Origin: Planctomycetota bacterium
GTDB lineage: Bacteria; Planctomycetota; GCA-002687715; DRQF01
NCBI GenBank assembly: GCA_011369445.1
Contig: DRQF01000122.1
Coordinates: 1 to 47,810, forward strand
Length of the DNA stretch: 47,810 bases
Direction of reading: 5' to 3'
Part shown: positions 1 to 9,596 of the stretch, piece by piece
How positions within the stretch are numbered: the first letter of the stretch is position 1
Layout of the letters: the number at the start of each line of letters is the position of its first letter
Position numbers and translations under genes: made by a program
The notes under the pieces: model-generated
Seen by the model: only the letters and a program-made list of their open reading frames with translations
Told to the model about the DNA's origin: nothing
The model's database searches: none

Positions 1-183
1 ATCTCGAGGAAGGCCAACGATCGGGGCATGATATAGTGCGCTCCCCGCAACCCCCAGACGAGAAAGCAGGGTCAGAGCATGAAGCCTCCACGCGGCCCCC
101 GTGTCCATCATCGACGAAACAGGAGGGTTCCCGTGAGGAGAGCCCGCCGGTGCCTCGCATGCTTCGTCCGAACGTTTTGTCGG

Positions 184-885
184 ATGTTGTTGGCCGCGGC
201 GGTGCTCGTCCCGGCCTGCGGTGACGGTGGAAACGCGGCGCCCAAAGATTCCGAACCGCAACAGAATCTGGCGCCCGAGGCCTTCGTACGAAGGGAGGGG
301 TTTCAACCCGGCCGTCCAGGAGACGACTTCATCCTCGCTCGGTGGGCCGGCGAAGGCCACGTGGCGGACAGCCTCCCACCCGCCGTCGTCGGCCCCCTCC
401 CGGGGCAGACGATCGCGGACATCGGGTTCGGAAACGGTCGCCACGCCCTGGCAATGGCCCGCAGCGTCGGTCCCGAAGGGCGGGTGATCTGTCGGGACAT
501 CGACCCGCGAGCCGTCCATGCACTGCGACTGAAGGCCCTCCCGAACATGGACGTTCAAGTCTCCGAGCCGGGCGACCTCCACATCGAGCCGGGTGTCGTC
601 GATACCGCCCTGCTCTGCGACATCTTCCACCTGGTCCAGATGTCCCAGGTCGCGACGAGGGATCTTTTTCTCGACTCCCTCTACCGCTCCATGAAGCCGG
701 GTGGAGTGATCGTGATCTGCTACATCTTCGCGGCCGTGTTCAACAAACCGGAAGCGGGGAGACGCTTCATCGAGGAATCCGACCGGGTGCTCGCCGCGCA
801 CGGCTTCGAGGCCGGAAGACGTTGGCGTTTCGGACGTGCCTGGGCCACTCCCCTCGTCTTCGAGTATCGCAAGCCATTACGGTGA
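184..885 (+). CDS. Putative lipoprotein, class I SAM-dependent methyltransferase-like
   Basis: ORF 79..885; internal ATG at 184 gives MLLAAAVLVPAC (signal peptide plus lipobox-like C); motif I-like IADIGFGNGRHALAMA followed by acidic RDID. Confidence 0.65.
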   Translation: MLLAAAVLVPACGDGGNAAPKDSEPQQNLAPEAFVRREGFQPGRPGDDFILARWAGEGHVADSLPPAVVGPLPGQTIADIGFGNGRHALAMARSVGPEGRVICRDIDPRAVHALRLKALPNMDVQVSEPGDLHIEPGVVDTALLCDIFHLVQMSQVATRDLFLDSLYRSMKPGGVIVICYIFAAVFNKPEAGRRFIEESDRVLAAHGFEAGRRWRFGRAWATPLVFEYRKPLR

Positions 886-922
886 ACAGCCATGCTCACC
901 TCGCCCATCGACGGGAGCCCGG

Positions 923-1786
923 TCAGCGCTTGATACCGAGCAAGGCCATGCGGGTGTCCGGGAAGCGATCACCGCCGCTCTCGATGCCGAACGCCTCCGC
1001 GCGACGCTCGGTCACGAGGGGCGATGTGCCGATTTCGATCCGAAGCTCGAATCCGAGATCGTGCAACAGGACGCGCCATTCCTCGAGGTCCATGAATGCG
1101 TGGACCATCTCCCTTTCCCCCCGATCCCATTGCGCAAGCAGCGTCGCAAGGTGCTCCGCGGCCAGGGTGATTCCTTCCTCTTCGTCATACACAGCGCCCA
1201 AGTCGACGGAGCGATAGGAGATGCGCATCTCCTTGAGGAATCGCCTCGCCTCGTCGGTCTGGGGACGCAGTGTCCAAGGTTCCTTCCCGTGGACGACAAT
1301 GTCGGTCGCGATCATGATGGCGCCACCGGATGGGATGAGCTCCGCCGCCTGCTCCAATGCGCACTCGACATGCGCGCGCCCCAGCTCGTGGTGAACCCGC
1401 TCGTAGAGCGAACCCGACGGACGGCCATGCAGGGAATAGATCTCATGGGCCACGTCGAGGAAGAGGAACAGATCGGCCTTCTCGACCGAAGAAGCGATGG
1501 AGGACACGGACCCCACCTGCCAGAGGTCGACACCGCCATCGACGTCCCCGTCCTGGAGCGAGTCGAGACGCTCCTCGTCGGGGTGGAACACGATCAACTC
1601 GCCAGCACCGAGCTTCCACTTGATGTCTCTCGAGAAAGAGCCCGAGTCCCCGACATCGAGAATCACGTTGGGCCGGTTGTTGAGATGCCTCTCGGCAAGG
1701 CTCATCAGTGCTTCGTGCGTCCACTCCTCCGTGGCGGTGCGCATGTCGGCGCTCAGACGGGATTCGATGGCGGATTCGTCTCTCAT
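923..1786 (-). CDS. SAM-methyltransferase-like Rossmann protein (divergent)
   Basis: ORF 287 aa; NVILDVGDSGSFSRDI resembles motif I; ADLFLFLDVAHEIY resembles post-motif region; just downstream of the NTase/APH gene on the same strand. Confidence 0.45.
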   Translation of the reverse strand: MRDESAIESRLSADMRTATEEWTHEALMSLAERHLNNRPNVILDVGDSGSFSRDIKWKLGAGELIVFHPDEERLDSLQDGDVDGGVDLWQVGSVSSIASSVEKADLFLFLDVAHEIYSLHGRPSGSLYERVHHELGRAHVECALEQAAELIPSGGAIMIATDIVVHGKEPWTLRPQTDEARRFLKEMRISYRSVDLGAVYDEEEGITLAAEHLATLLAQWDRGEREMVHAFMDLEEWRVLLHDLGFELRIEIGTSPLVTERRAEAFGIESGGDRFPDTRMALLGIKR

Positions 1787-1806
1787 TTCTCGAGTCCTTT
1801 CGACGT

Positions 1807-3444
1807 TCAGGGCACAATGACGACGGGGTCGAGTTCCCCGCTACAAACCACGGGCGAGCCCGCTCCGGACGAACTCTGCCGTCCGATGATCTCTTCGAGT
1901 GCACTCCAACCGAGCAAGAAGAAGAAGGCTCCTTCCTCGGGCGCGTGCAGGGATGCCATGTTGAGGAATACGAGGGCCGAAAGCGTCTGCACCTTCTCCC
2001 AGTCGAGGCCGCGACTATTCACGTAGTCTTCCAGTATCCGGCGACCTTCGTCGAGCACCGGTGGGACCTCGTGGTCTATCCACGTGACACTCCCATTCCG
2101 CTCGACCGAGAAACGTCCCTCGTCGACGGCGCGGGTGTGGACTTGGAAGTAGTGCAGGAGCTTCGCCAAGTCGTAGTACAGATCCCCTAGCCGAATCTCA
2201 CCCGCGAAATCCTGCCGCCAATCCAGCAGCACAAATCGTTCCTCGGCGCCCTGATCCACGAGAAGGATGTTGTCCGTATGCAGATCTCCGTGTATTCGCA
2301 CGGGAATGCCATCGCTAAGCCAGTCCCAGTTCAAGCGCCCGAGGAGATCCGCCACCGGCCTAAGCGGGCGGTCGTTGAGAAGAATGCCGCCAGCGAGCCC
2401 CGGATGCTTCGCATAGAAGCTCTGCAGTCGCATCGCCGTCTTGTCGAAGTAGAATTCCCGGCAAAGCCGTCGAAAATCGACGGCGTCCATCACGTCTGTT
2501 CGGTCCTCCCAGAGATCGCGTTCACAGAACTCGAGGAGTCGCCCGACGCGGTCGCCCGTCAGCACGTCACCCAGCAGGTCGCCTTCCACGAACCGATAGG
2601 CGTAGAGTCCCCGATCGTGTCCAAGCATCTCGGGTACGAGTCCGTGAAGGTCGTCGGCTCGCCGGACACGATTCCGGGCTATCGTCGCGTCGGCAAACCA
2701 CCGCACGACGCGATCTCCCTCGAACCAGATGGCCTCCTCGGTCTTATCGAGAACCCTGAAAGGACAAGGCGCGGTTTCTCGAGTCTGCGCCAAGTCGGAC
2801 GGATTGCCTGTGTCGTGCCATGTGAAAGGGATCGCTCTCAGTCCGCCCTCGACGAGGGCCTCGAAGCCACCGATGAGATCCCGCTCGCCCGACGGCCCGA
2901 GACTCGCGCGCCGCAAACCGTCGAAGTACACCCCGACGCGATGGATGCCCGCAAGGCCGATCCAGGCGCGATTGTCCTGCCGGACGACCCTCCGATCCCA
3001 TCGAACGACACGATCGTCCTCGTCGGTCTCGACGGAGTCATAGCGTTCAAGATGGGCGTGGGGAGCCACGGCGATCCAGTCGGTCGTCGGCGAGGGGATG
3101 GCCTCATCCACCAGCGTGTCGCAGGTGACGAGAACGAAGGGGGTATCCAAGGCCTCGCGGCAGGCCAGAAGAGATGTTCCGGGTCCCGATCCCGGCCCAT
3201 CGGGGTTGTCGACGATCACATAGAGCACGTCTCGGCCGGGATGGGCCATTCGCATGTACCCCTGGAGCATCGCCGCATCCCGGCTGACCGCCATGACGAC
3301 CGGAATGTCCTCGGGGAAAGCGCCCAGAATACGGGAGATGACCGCACGCCCTCCGACGGTAAGAAGCGCCTTCGGAACGCCCTCCCCAGCGACCCGTGAC
3401 CCCGAGCCAGCGGCCAAGATGCAGACTTTCCATGGAGCACTCAA
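1807..3444 (-). CDS. Bifunctional NTP-transferase (N-term) / aminoglycoside-choline kinase-like phosphotransferase (C-term)
   Basis: N-term VCILAAGSGSRVAGEGVPKALL nucleotidyltransferase signature and TCDTLVDE; C-term RIHGDLHTDNILLVDQ...FVLLDWRQDFAGEIRLGDLYYDLAKLL APH-type catalytic and metal loops. Confidence 0.75.
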   Translation of the reverse strand: MSAPWKVCILAAGSGSRVAGEGVPKALLTVGGRAVISRILGAFPEDIPVVMAVSRDAAMLQGYMRMAHPGRDVLYVIVDNPDGPGSGPGTSLLACREALDTPFVLVTCDTLVDEAIPSPTTDWIAVAPHAHLERYDSVETDEDDRVVRWDRRVVRQDNRAWIGLAGIHRVGVYFDGLRRASLGPSGERDLIGGFEALVEGGLRAIPFTWHDTGNPSDLAQTRETAPCPFRVLDKTEEAIWFEGDRVVRWFADATIARNRVRRADDLHGLVPEMLGHDRGLYAYRFVEGDLLGDVLTGDRVGRLLEFCERDLWEDRTDVMDAVDFRRLCREFYFDKTAMRLQSFYAKHPGLAGGILLNDRPLRPVADLLGRLNWDWLSDGIPVRIHGDLHTDNILLVDQGAEERFVLLDWRQDFAGEIRLGDLYYDLAKLLHYFQVHTRAVDEGRFSVERNGSVTWIDHEVPPVLDEGRRILEDYVNSRGLDWEKVQTLSALVFLNMASLHAPEEGAFFFLLGWSALEEIIGRQSSSGAGSPVVCSGELDPVVIVP

Positions 3445-3656
3445 TGGACTCAGATCTCTCCCGTCCCGCGCGGACCCCTCGAGAAGACAGATCGCTGCAA
3501 AAGGTGCATGGACTCCCTCTTCCCCACCGGGTCCGCGGTGTCGCCGCGCGCACCGAGCCCGACGGAATAAAAACCCTTTTCCGCCCTAGGGATCGGCGTT
3601 ATCTCCCGGGAACTTGAATCCACGGCGCGCCGCTTACATCACAGGAAGACCACGAC

Positions 3657-4730
3657 ATGACTCCCCTCGCCCCCTCTCGCCTGTTCCCTCTCGTCCTGCT
3701 GGCCCTGACGACCGGACTCGGAGCCCAAACCGTTGAGGCCGCACTCGCCGACGGCACGACTCTTCACGGAAAGCCCGTGGGTGCCTACCGGTTCGTCCTG
3801 CGGATAGAGACGGCGAACGGCATCCATCGAGATCTGCCGTGGGAGAACTTGGCGTCCGTGAGCGGAGGCCCCGTCTCCTTGGGTCTTGGGGAGGGCGAAG
3901 CGCTTCAAGTCACCTTGGAAGGCGTCGCCGCTGGCCGACTTCAGGTCCGACATGCCCTGCTGGGCTCACTCACCGTGCCCCTCGCGGCGCTCCCGCAGGC
4001 ACCTCCTCTTCCCGCGCCCACCCAGGCGGCCGGCGACGACGAGCTCGCGAAGGAGGTCCAGGCCGCCCTCGAACCGAAACCCTGGAATGGGCACGTCTCG
4101 CTCGGCGCCAGTCTCTCGGCCGGCAACAGCGACGTGTTCACCGCGACGCTGGACGCACTTTTGCAACGGGACTGGGAGAACGACCACCTCGAGTTTCGCG
4201 CCTTCGCCGTGTACGGCACCGCCGAAGGCGAAGTCAACCAGAACTCTCAGCTTTTCGGGGCTCTCTGGCGCCACTTCTACGATCCGGATTTCTACGCCTA
4301 CATCTCGACGGAGGCGAGCCGTGACGAGATCCAGGATCGCAAATTCCGGGGCCTGGTGAACGTCGGCGCGGGCATCGTGCTTTGGAAGGACAGCGACAAG
4401 GAACTCTTCTCTCTCGAAGGCGGCGTGGGCTACCGACTCGAGACGTTCACCGGCAACACACCTACACGCAACGATGTCACTGGCCGGGCGGCAGCTCTCT
4501 ACAAGGACATTTTCTTCGACGACGTCGAATTCACGCAAACCGCCGAACTCATCGTCCCGTTCACGGACCCGAACAGCTTCATCGGCCGTTCGGAATCCAT
4601 TCTCTCGGTGCCGATCTCCGAGAGCTGGTCGTTCCGCACGAGCCTGAGACTCGAATACAACAACGACCCCGCCGGCGGCCGGGACAACCTCGATATCCTG
4701 ACCACGCTGGGCCTTGAGTACTCCTTCTGA
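3657..4730 (+). CDS. DUF481 (YdiY-like) outer membrane protein
   Basis: Signal peptide; NGHVSLGASLSAGNSDVFTATLDALLQRDWENDHLEFRAFAVYG with beta-barrel-like C-terminus LDILTTLGLEYSF. Confidence 0.8.
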   Translation: MTPLAPSRLFPLVLLALTTGLGAQTVEAALADGTTLHGKPVGAYRFVLRIETANGIHRDLPWENLASVSGGPVSLGLGEGEALQVTLEGVAAGRLQVRHALLGSLTVPLAALPQAPPLPAPTQAAGDDELAKEVQAALEPKPWNGHVSLGASLSAGNSDVFTATLDALLQRDWENDHLEFRAFAVYGTAEGEVNQNSQLFGALWRHFYDPDFYAYISTEASRDEIQDRKFRGLVNVGAGIVLWKDSDKELFSLEGGVGYRLETFTGNTPTRNDVTGRAAALYKDIFFDDVEFTQTAELIVPFTDPNSFIGRSESILSVPISESWSFRTSLRLEYNNDPAGGRDNLDILTTLGLEYSF

Positions 4731-4814
4731 GTCAACAAGGGCTCCATCGGACCGACGCCTCCCGACCAGAGCCTTCGATAGAACCTTGTCCCGCGAGCGA
4801 ATCCGGAGCCGGCC

Positions 4815-5708
4815 ATGGAGCAACTCGGAGTCATTGCCGCCTTGGGTTCGTGCATGCTCTGGGCGTGGTCGGCGACCCACTTTCAGCCGGCGGTTCGTCG
4901 TTGGGGGCCCTTCTCGTGCGGCCTTTTCAAAACACTCTTAGCCACAATCCTGTTCGGGGTGACGGCCCTTGCCCTGTCTCTGGACAAATCCCTGCCCCTG
5001 GGATCGCCCGGCGACGGCTGGGCGCTTGCTCTTTCCGGATTCGTTGGGATGGCACTCGGCGACTGGGCGCTTCTCGCAGCCATCGGGCACCTGGGAGTAC
5101 GGCAGGCCATGCTCATCCATGGGACGAGCCCCGTTTTTCTCCTCCTTTGGTCCGTGCTCGGCCCCGGAGCCCCCTTGGGTGGATTCGACATGGCCGGCAT
5201 CGTCCTCGTCGTCACCGGAGTCTCGATGGTCACGGTGGCCCAGGGGCAAGAGCCCACCCGCACGCCCCATGGGCGCGCGTTGGGCATCCTGTTCGGGTTC
5301 CTGGCGGCCATCGGGCAGGCCGCGGGCATTCTCATCGCCAAGGACGCGTTCACCGGTTTCCACGTCATCTCGGCATCCGGGATCCGCTTGGCCGGTGCAC
5401 TCACGGGCCTTCTGGCCATTCAGCTCCTGAGGGGGCGCATCGGCCTCAGCCTCTCACTGATGGTGCGGCGCGAGGTCTGGTCGGTCCTCTTCCGTCCAGC
5501 CTTCGTCGGCACCTACTTGGGCGTCCTGCTCATGATGACGGCCATCGACAACACACCCGCGGCCATTGCGGGCGCACTCCTCTCGACCACCCCGCTCTTC
5601 GTGATCCCGTTCGCCTTCTCGATCCTCGGTGAGCGCACGCGATGGCCGGTCCTGCTCGGCACGGCCGTCGCAGTCGCCGGCGTGGCGACCATCAGCGCAC
5701 TGAGTTGA
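4815..5708 (+). CDS. DMT-family transporter (EamA domains)
   Basis: 297 aa, about ten hydrophobic helices, two EamA-like halves. Confidence 0.85.
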   Translation: MEQLGVIAALGSCMLWAWSATHFQPAVRRWGPFSCGLFKTLLATILFGVTALALSLDKSLPLGSPGDGWALALSGFVGMALGDWALLAAIGHLGVRQAMLIHGTSPVFLLLWSVLGPGAPLGGFDMAGIVLVVTGVSMVTVAQGQEPTRTPHGRALGILFGFLAAIGQAAGILIAKDAFTGFHVISASGIRLAGALTGLLAIQLLRGRIGLSLSLMVRREVWSVLFRPAFVGTYLGVLLMMTAIDNTPAAIAGALLSTTPLFVIPFAFSILGERTRWPVLLGTAVAVAGVATISALS

Positions 5709-6854
5709 TCAACGTTTCTGCCCCGGGAGTTGGGGCTGCATGGGCTTTTGAAACGTTTCCGGGTCTCTCTGCAGGAACCCCACCGTCGCCTGGGGAATGG
5801 TGAAGACGAACGATTCCTTCACTCCACCTCCCGGAAACTTGGCTCTGGCGAAGCGATCCGGAGGACGCTTGACTCCATTGACGGGCTCGACCTCGTGCTC
5901 GCCACCGATCTCGAGGACTCGAATCGTCTCACCGCTTTCCTCTCGAAAGCGAGCTTCGACGCGCACCGCCAACTCATCGCGATCGGAAAGCCCGTATTCC
6001 GGTCGAAGCCCCGACCCCACAATCTCGGTGGCGCGAAGGTTCAACATCGTCGTCACGATGCCCTTCACGAGGAGGTCGTCCAGGCGAAGATCCTCTTTCC
6101 CCTCGGGTTCGACCACTTTCCACCAGGGATCTCCCCCGTCCTCTCCTTCTGGCTCGACACGCTCGTAGACGTAGCGAAGTCGCTCCATCTGTGGGGGACT
6201 GACGGGCTGCCCCTTATCGTCGCGCTTGGGGCGGTTCATCTCCACCTCGATGTGGAAACAGGCATTCCGCAACGTCGTCATGCGCTGAGGGTCCTTGAAC
6301 GAAACGTCCATGATCGCCGGGTCGTACCAGTCCTTGACGACCGTGCTGAAAAGCGTGGCCAATTTCTGGGAAGGACAGACCCAGACCTCATCCGTGCCAT
6401 TGACCCGGATGAAAGCACCTCGGCTCCCCTGGATGTCCTGCTTCCCGATGACAAGGTCGAGAAGAGGGGCACGTTTCGCGGTCAGCAAGGTCACCTTCTG
6501 TCCGCGAAGGTCGTCCACCTGCAGATCCTCGTGCAGAAAGCGTTTGTCGGTTCGGAACTCGCTCTTCGGGAGCAGTTTCAGCTCGTCGAGGACCTCCTCG
6601 ACTTTCTTCTGGATCGCCGGATACCCATGGAGGCTTTCCAGAACCCAGACTCCATCGCGCAAGGAGAGTTCGAGAGTCGCGCCGGTGGGATCGACGATCC
6701 GAATGCCGCCGATCTGACCCAGATCGACGGAAGGAAACGTGTGGGCCTTCACGGCTTCCGACTTGGGCGCGGACGTCTTCCACGGGGGGGCGACCAGAAA
6801 CCACACGGCCAATTGCCCGACGAGCAGGATGGATAGGACGACGTTGCGGATCAT
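5709..6854 (-). CDS. DUF4340 domain-containing protein
   Basis: N-terminal TM, VDLGQIGGIRIVDPTGATLELSLRDGVWVLES pattern; last gene of a Gld-like ABC operon. Confidence 0.75.
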   Translation of the reverse strand: MIRNVVLSILLVGQLAVWFLVAPPWKTSAPKSEAVKAHTFPSVDLGQIGGIRIVDPTGATLELSLRDGVWVLESLHGYPAIQKKVEEVLDELKLLPKSEFRTDKRFLHEDLQVDDLRGQKVTLLTAKRAPLLDLVIGKQDIQGSRGAFIRVNGTDEVWVCPSQKLATLFSTVVKDWYDPAIMDVSFKDPQRMTTLRNACFHIEVEMNRPKRDDKGQPVSPPQMERLRYVYERVEPEGEDGGDPWWKVVEPEGKEDLRLDDLLVKGIVTTMLNLRATEIVGSGLRPEYGLSDRDELAVRVEARFREESGETIRVLEIGGEHEVEPVNGVKRPPDRFARAKFPGGGVKESFVFTIPQATVGFLQRDPETFQKPMQPQLPGQKR

Positions 6855-8827
6855 TGGGCAACCCTCCTGTCATGGGTGGGCGCAACAGCGATCTCTCGAC
6901 GGCAGCGAAGATGGCGGAAAGCCGCCACGAGCAGTCCCAAAAGAATCACGGCACCCGGCAGATACACCATGTTGACCAGCTGGATTCGATCCTTCAGAGG
7001 ATCATCCTTCTCCAGGGCCTTGATGCGACGAGATCTGAACGTGCGGTGCTGCAGTTGGAAGAGGTCTTCGGCCTCCTCCCCGTAGGCGAGAACGTCCACG
7101 CAGTTGCTCACGAAGAAAAGCGGTGTCCGCAAGCGTCCGATGAGAGCCTCCCGGTTCATTCCGCCCGCCGAACCCTTGCGGCGCGCCCGGCCCATCTCGA
7201 TCTGCACGAGGGCCCCACGCATGTTGGGCGTGATGAACTGGTCGGAGCAGAAGTCGGCGTCGCCCACCACGAGGAGAGCGCCTCGCACCGACGCGACGTC
7301 GCGGCGGCTTTTTTCGAGTTCATCCTTCGTCGGAAGCGGTTTTCCCGCCGTTCCGGTGGGCTTAGGCATCTCCTTGCCACGGAAGAAACTCTGAAAACGC
7401 CCACGGACGAGCACCGCCACGGGCTGGGACGCCATCGCTGCCTTCCCGGGCCCGGCCTGTTCCGCCGGGTTCACGGGGAAACGCGTCTCCTTGATGGGCT
7501 TCACCCAGCTGCGAGGACCCGTCCGAAGAATCACGTCGGCGATGGCCTCGTGCCGTGTCAGATTGTCCTCGAGGACCGTGACCGGTGACGCCCAGGTCAA
7601 AACGAGGTCGTCATTGGGAGAGAGGATCGAAAACGAATCTCCCAGTTGATGGGAATCCTCGAGCCCCCCCTCGTCGTCTCGCGCCGGGATGACGGGCCAG
7701 GAGAAATAGGGGGCGTAGTCCTCGTTGGGCTTCACCTGGACCTGCCCGAACATGTTCCGAACAAAGTCTTTTCCGGTGTAGTAGATCATGTCGTAGCAGG
7801 AGAAATCCTGAACGAATGCGTGTTCGACGCGCACGCCGTAGTAGGCGAGCATGTCATCGAGCCCGTGATCGATTCCCTCGACCTTATAGTCGGGAAGATC
7901 GTAGTCCTGAACTCGAGCCCTCCCGTACTGAGTGAACTTGGGTTTGGGAGTGAAACTGACGTCTCCGGAGTCCACCATGCAGAGCAGGTTGCCTCCCCCC
8001 ATCAAGAACTGATCGATGACGTACTTGCCGACCTCCGTCAGGGACTTCGGTCGCCACAGCACAACGATGTCCATGCCGGATGGAATGGGCTCTCCGCGGT
8101 TGACCTGGGCGAGATCGAGGGTCTTGACGTCATGGGTTCGCGCGATCACGGCCTCGAGGTTGGAAAGCCCCTGATACTTCACTCGCTTCGAGCGCGGGTT
8201 CGAGGGATTCGAGGGCACCATCTGGACCTCCGAGAGGAGCCCCACGGTCTTTCGAGGACTGGAGACGTTCCGGATGGCCCGACTCAGCACGAATTCCAGG
8301 TCCGATCCGAAGCGTGCCGGGTCCTTCAATGTCTCGCCCGGCATGTCCGAGAAGAAGTTGTAGACGACCTTGCGATCGCCGTAGCGGAACACCAGCGCGA
8401 ACCACGAGATTTTCGTCTTCATCGTGGTGGAGCCCTCCAGCTCCTGGATGCGCCCGGGACCGATTCCCATGTCCTCGCATTCCTGCTTAGCCTCGGGGTC
8501 GGTATCGGGGTCCGCGAAGGTGTAGACGACAGCCCCTTCGCTCTCCTCGTTGAGACGCCCGTACTCATCCAACTTCTCGATGAGAATCCGCGGGCAGTGA
8601 GAGAGCTGCTTCGGGAAGTTCCCGGAGACATAACACTTGATGTTCACAGTGTCGCGCAACCGCTTGACAATGTTCTCTGTCCCGCTGGCGATCTCGAACC
8701 GCTTATCCTCCGTGAGATCCCACCGGAGCTTCACCTGTGTCATCCACAGGTTGGCGACGATGAGGTTCGCCACGACGAGAAAACTCGTGAGGATGACGGT
8801 GGCGACTCCATTCCTCTTTGCGCTCAT
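6851..8827 (-). CDS. GldG-like ABC transporter auxiliary protein
   Basis: 658 aa with N- and C-terminal TM segments; KLRWDLTEDKRFEIASGTENIVKRLRDTVNIKCYVSGNFP and DIVVLWRPKSLTEVGKYVIDQFLMGGGNLLCMVD typical of this family. Confidence 0.85.
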   Translation of the reverse strand: MSAKRNGVATVILTSFLVVANLIVANLWMTQVKLRWDLTEDKRFEIASGTENIVKRLRDTVNIKCYVSGNFPKQLSHCPRILIEKLDEYGRLNEESEGAVVYTFADPDTDPEAKQECEDMGIGPGRIQELEGSTTMKTKISWFALVFRYGDRKVVYNFFSDMPGETLKDPARFGSDLEFVLSRAIRNVSSPRKTVGLLSEVQMVPSNPSNPRSKRVKYQGLSNLEAVIARTHDVKTLDLAQVNRGEPIPSGMDIVVLWRPKSLTEVGKYVIDQFLMGGGNLLCMVDSGDVSFTPKPKFTQYGRARVQDYDLPDYKVEGIDHGLDDMLAYYGVRVEHAFVQDFSCYDMIYYTGKDFVRNMFGQVQVKPNEDYAPYFSWPVIPARDDEGGLEDSHQLGDSFSILSPNDDLVLTWASPVTVLEDNLTRHEAIADVILRTGPRSWVKPIKETRFPVNPAEQAGPGKAAMASQPVAVLVRGRFQSFFRGKEMPKPTGTAGKPLPTKDELEKSRRDVASVRGALLVVGDADFCSDQFITPNMRGALVQIEMGRARRKGSAGGMNREALIGRLRTPLFFVSNCVDVLAYGEEAEDLFQLQHRTFRSRRIKALEKDDPLKDRIQLVNMVYLPGAVILLGLLVAAFRHLRCRREIAVAPTHDRRVAQ

Positions 8828-8837
8828 TCGATCCCCC

Positions 8838-9596
8838 TCACTTCAGCCGCCGATACTCGAGCACGGAGACATTCAGAAACGCGAACATCGCCGTGAACGA
8901 AAGGAAGAAGAACAGGTCTCGAAAGTCGAGAACCCCCTTCTCGATGCTGGAAAACCGCACGGAGAATCCGATGAATTTCAGTCGTTCCGACAGCCAATCG
9001 GGAGTCACGAGATCGACCGCCGCCGTGCCCGCGAACGTCAGGAAGAAACAGATGACGAGGGCTACGAGGAGTCCCGTGACCTGTTCCTTGGTGAAAGCGG
9101 TCGCGAACATGGCCACGGCGCAATAAGCTCCTCCGAGCAAGAGCGCGCCCACGTAACCGCCGATGATCGGCCCGGAATCGAGCCCATCCACGGCAACCCA
9201 GCCCACGGTCCAGGGCACGACGAGGGAAAGCCCCAGAGCCGTCGCAACGATCGTGACCATTGCCAGGAACTTTCCGATCACGACGTCGGAAGCGCGCACG
9301 GGCAACGTCATGAGGACCTCCACGGTTCCTGTCTTGTACTCCTCGGGCCAGAGCCGAATACACAGGATCGGAACAAAAAGTCCCAGCGCCACCGGGAAAG
9401 TCGCAAAGTAGTCCGTCAGCGTGGCCTCGCCCTGCAAGAAGAAGTTCCCGCGAAACCCGCTCTTCAGGTCCACCGAGGGCAACACGAAGAACAGGAATGA
9501 CGTGAGGAGCAAGAAGAGAAACAGGAAGGCGTAACCCGTCGCTGACGTGAAGTAGCTCACGAGTTCCTTCTTCCAGATGCAAAGGATTCGACTCAT
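8838..9596 (-). CDS. ABC transporter permease (GldF/ABC-2 type)
   Basis: Multi-TM protein; EEYKTGTVEVLMTLPVRASDVVIGKFLA motif. Confidence 0.88.
   Translation of the reverse strand: MSRILCIWKKELVSYFTSATGYAFLFLFLLLTSFLFFVLPSVDLKSGFRGNFFLQGEATLTDYFATFPVALGLFVPILCIRLWPEEYKTGTVEVLMTLPVRASDVVIGKFLAMVTIVATALGLSLVVPWTVGWVAVDGLDSGPIIGGYVGALLLGGAYCAVAMFATAFTKEQVTGLLVALVICFFLTFAGTAAVDLVTPDWLSERLKFIGFSVRFSSIEKGVLDFRDLFFFLSFTAMFAFLNVSVLEYRRLK

Noticed and set aside
836-2026. 396-aa plus-strand ORF, and similar long ORFs at 2278..3399, 5730..6836, 7646..8896, 11226..12269 and 37443..38945
   Set aside because: Each lies antisense to a gene with convincing family motifs; composition typical of GC-rich shadow frames
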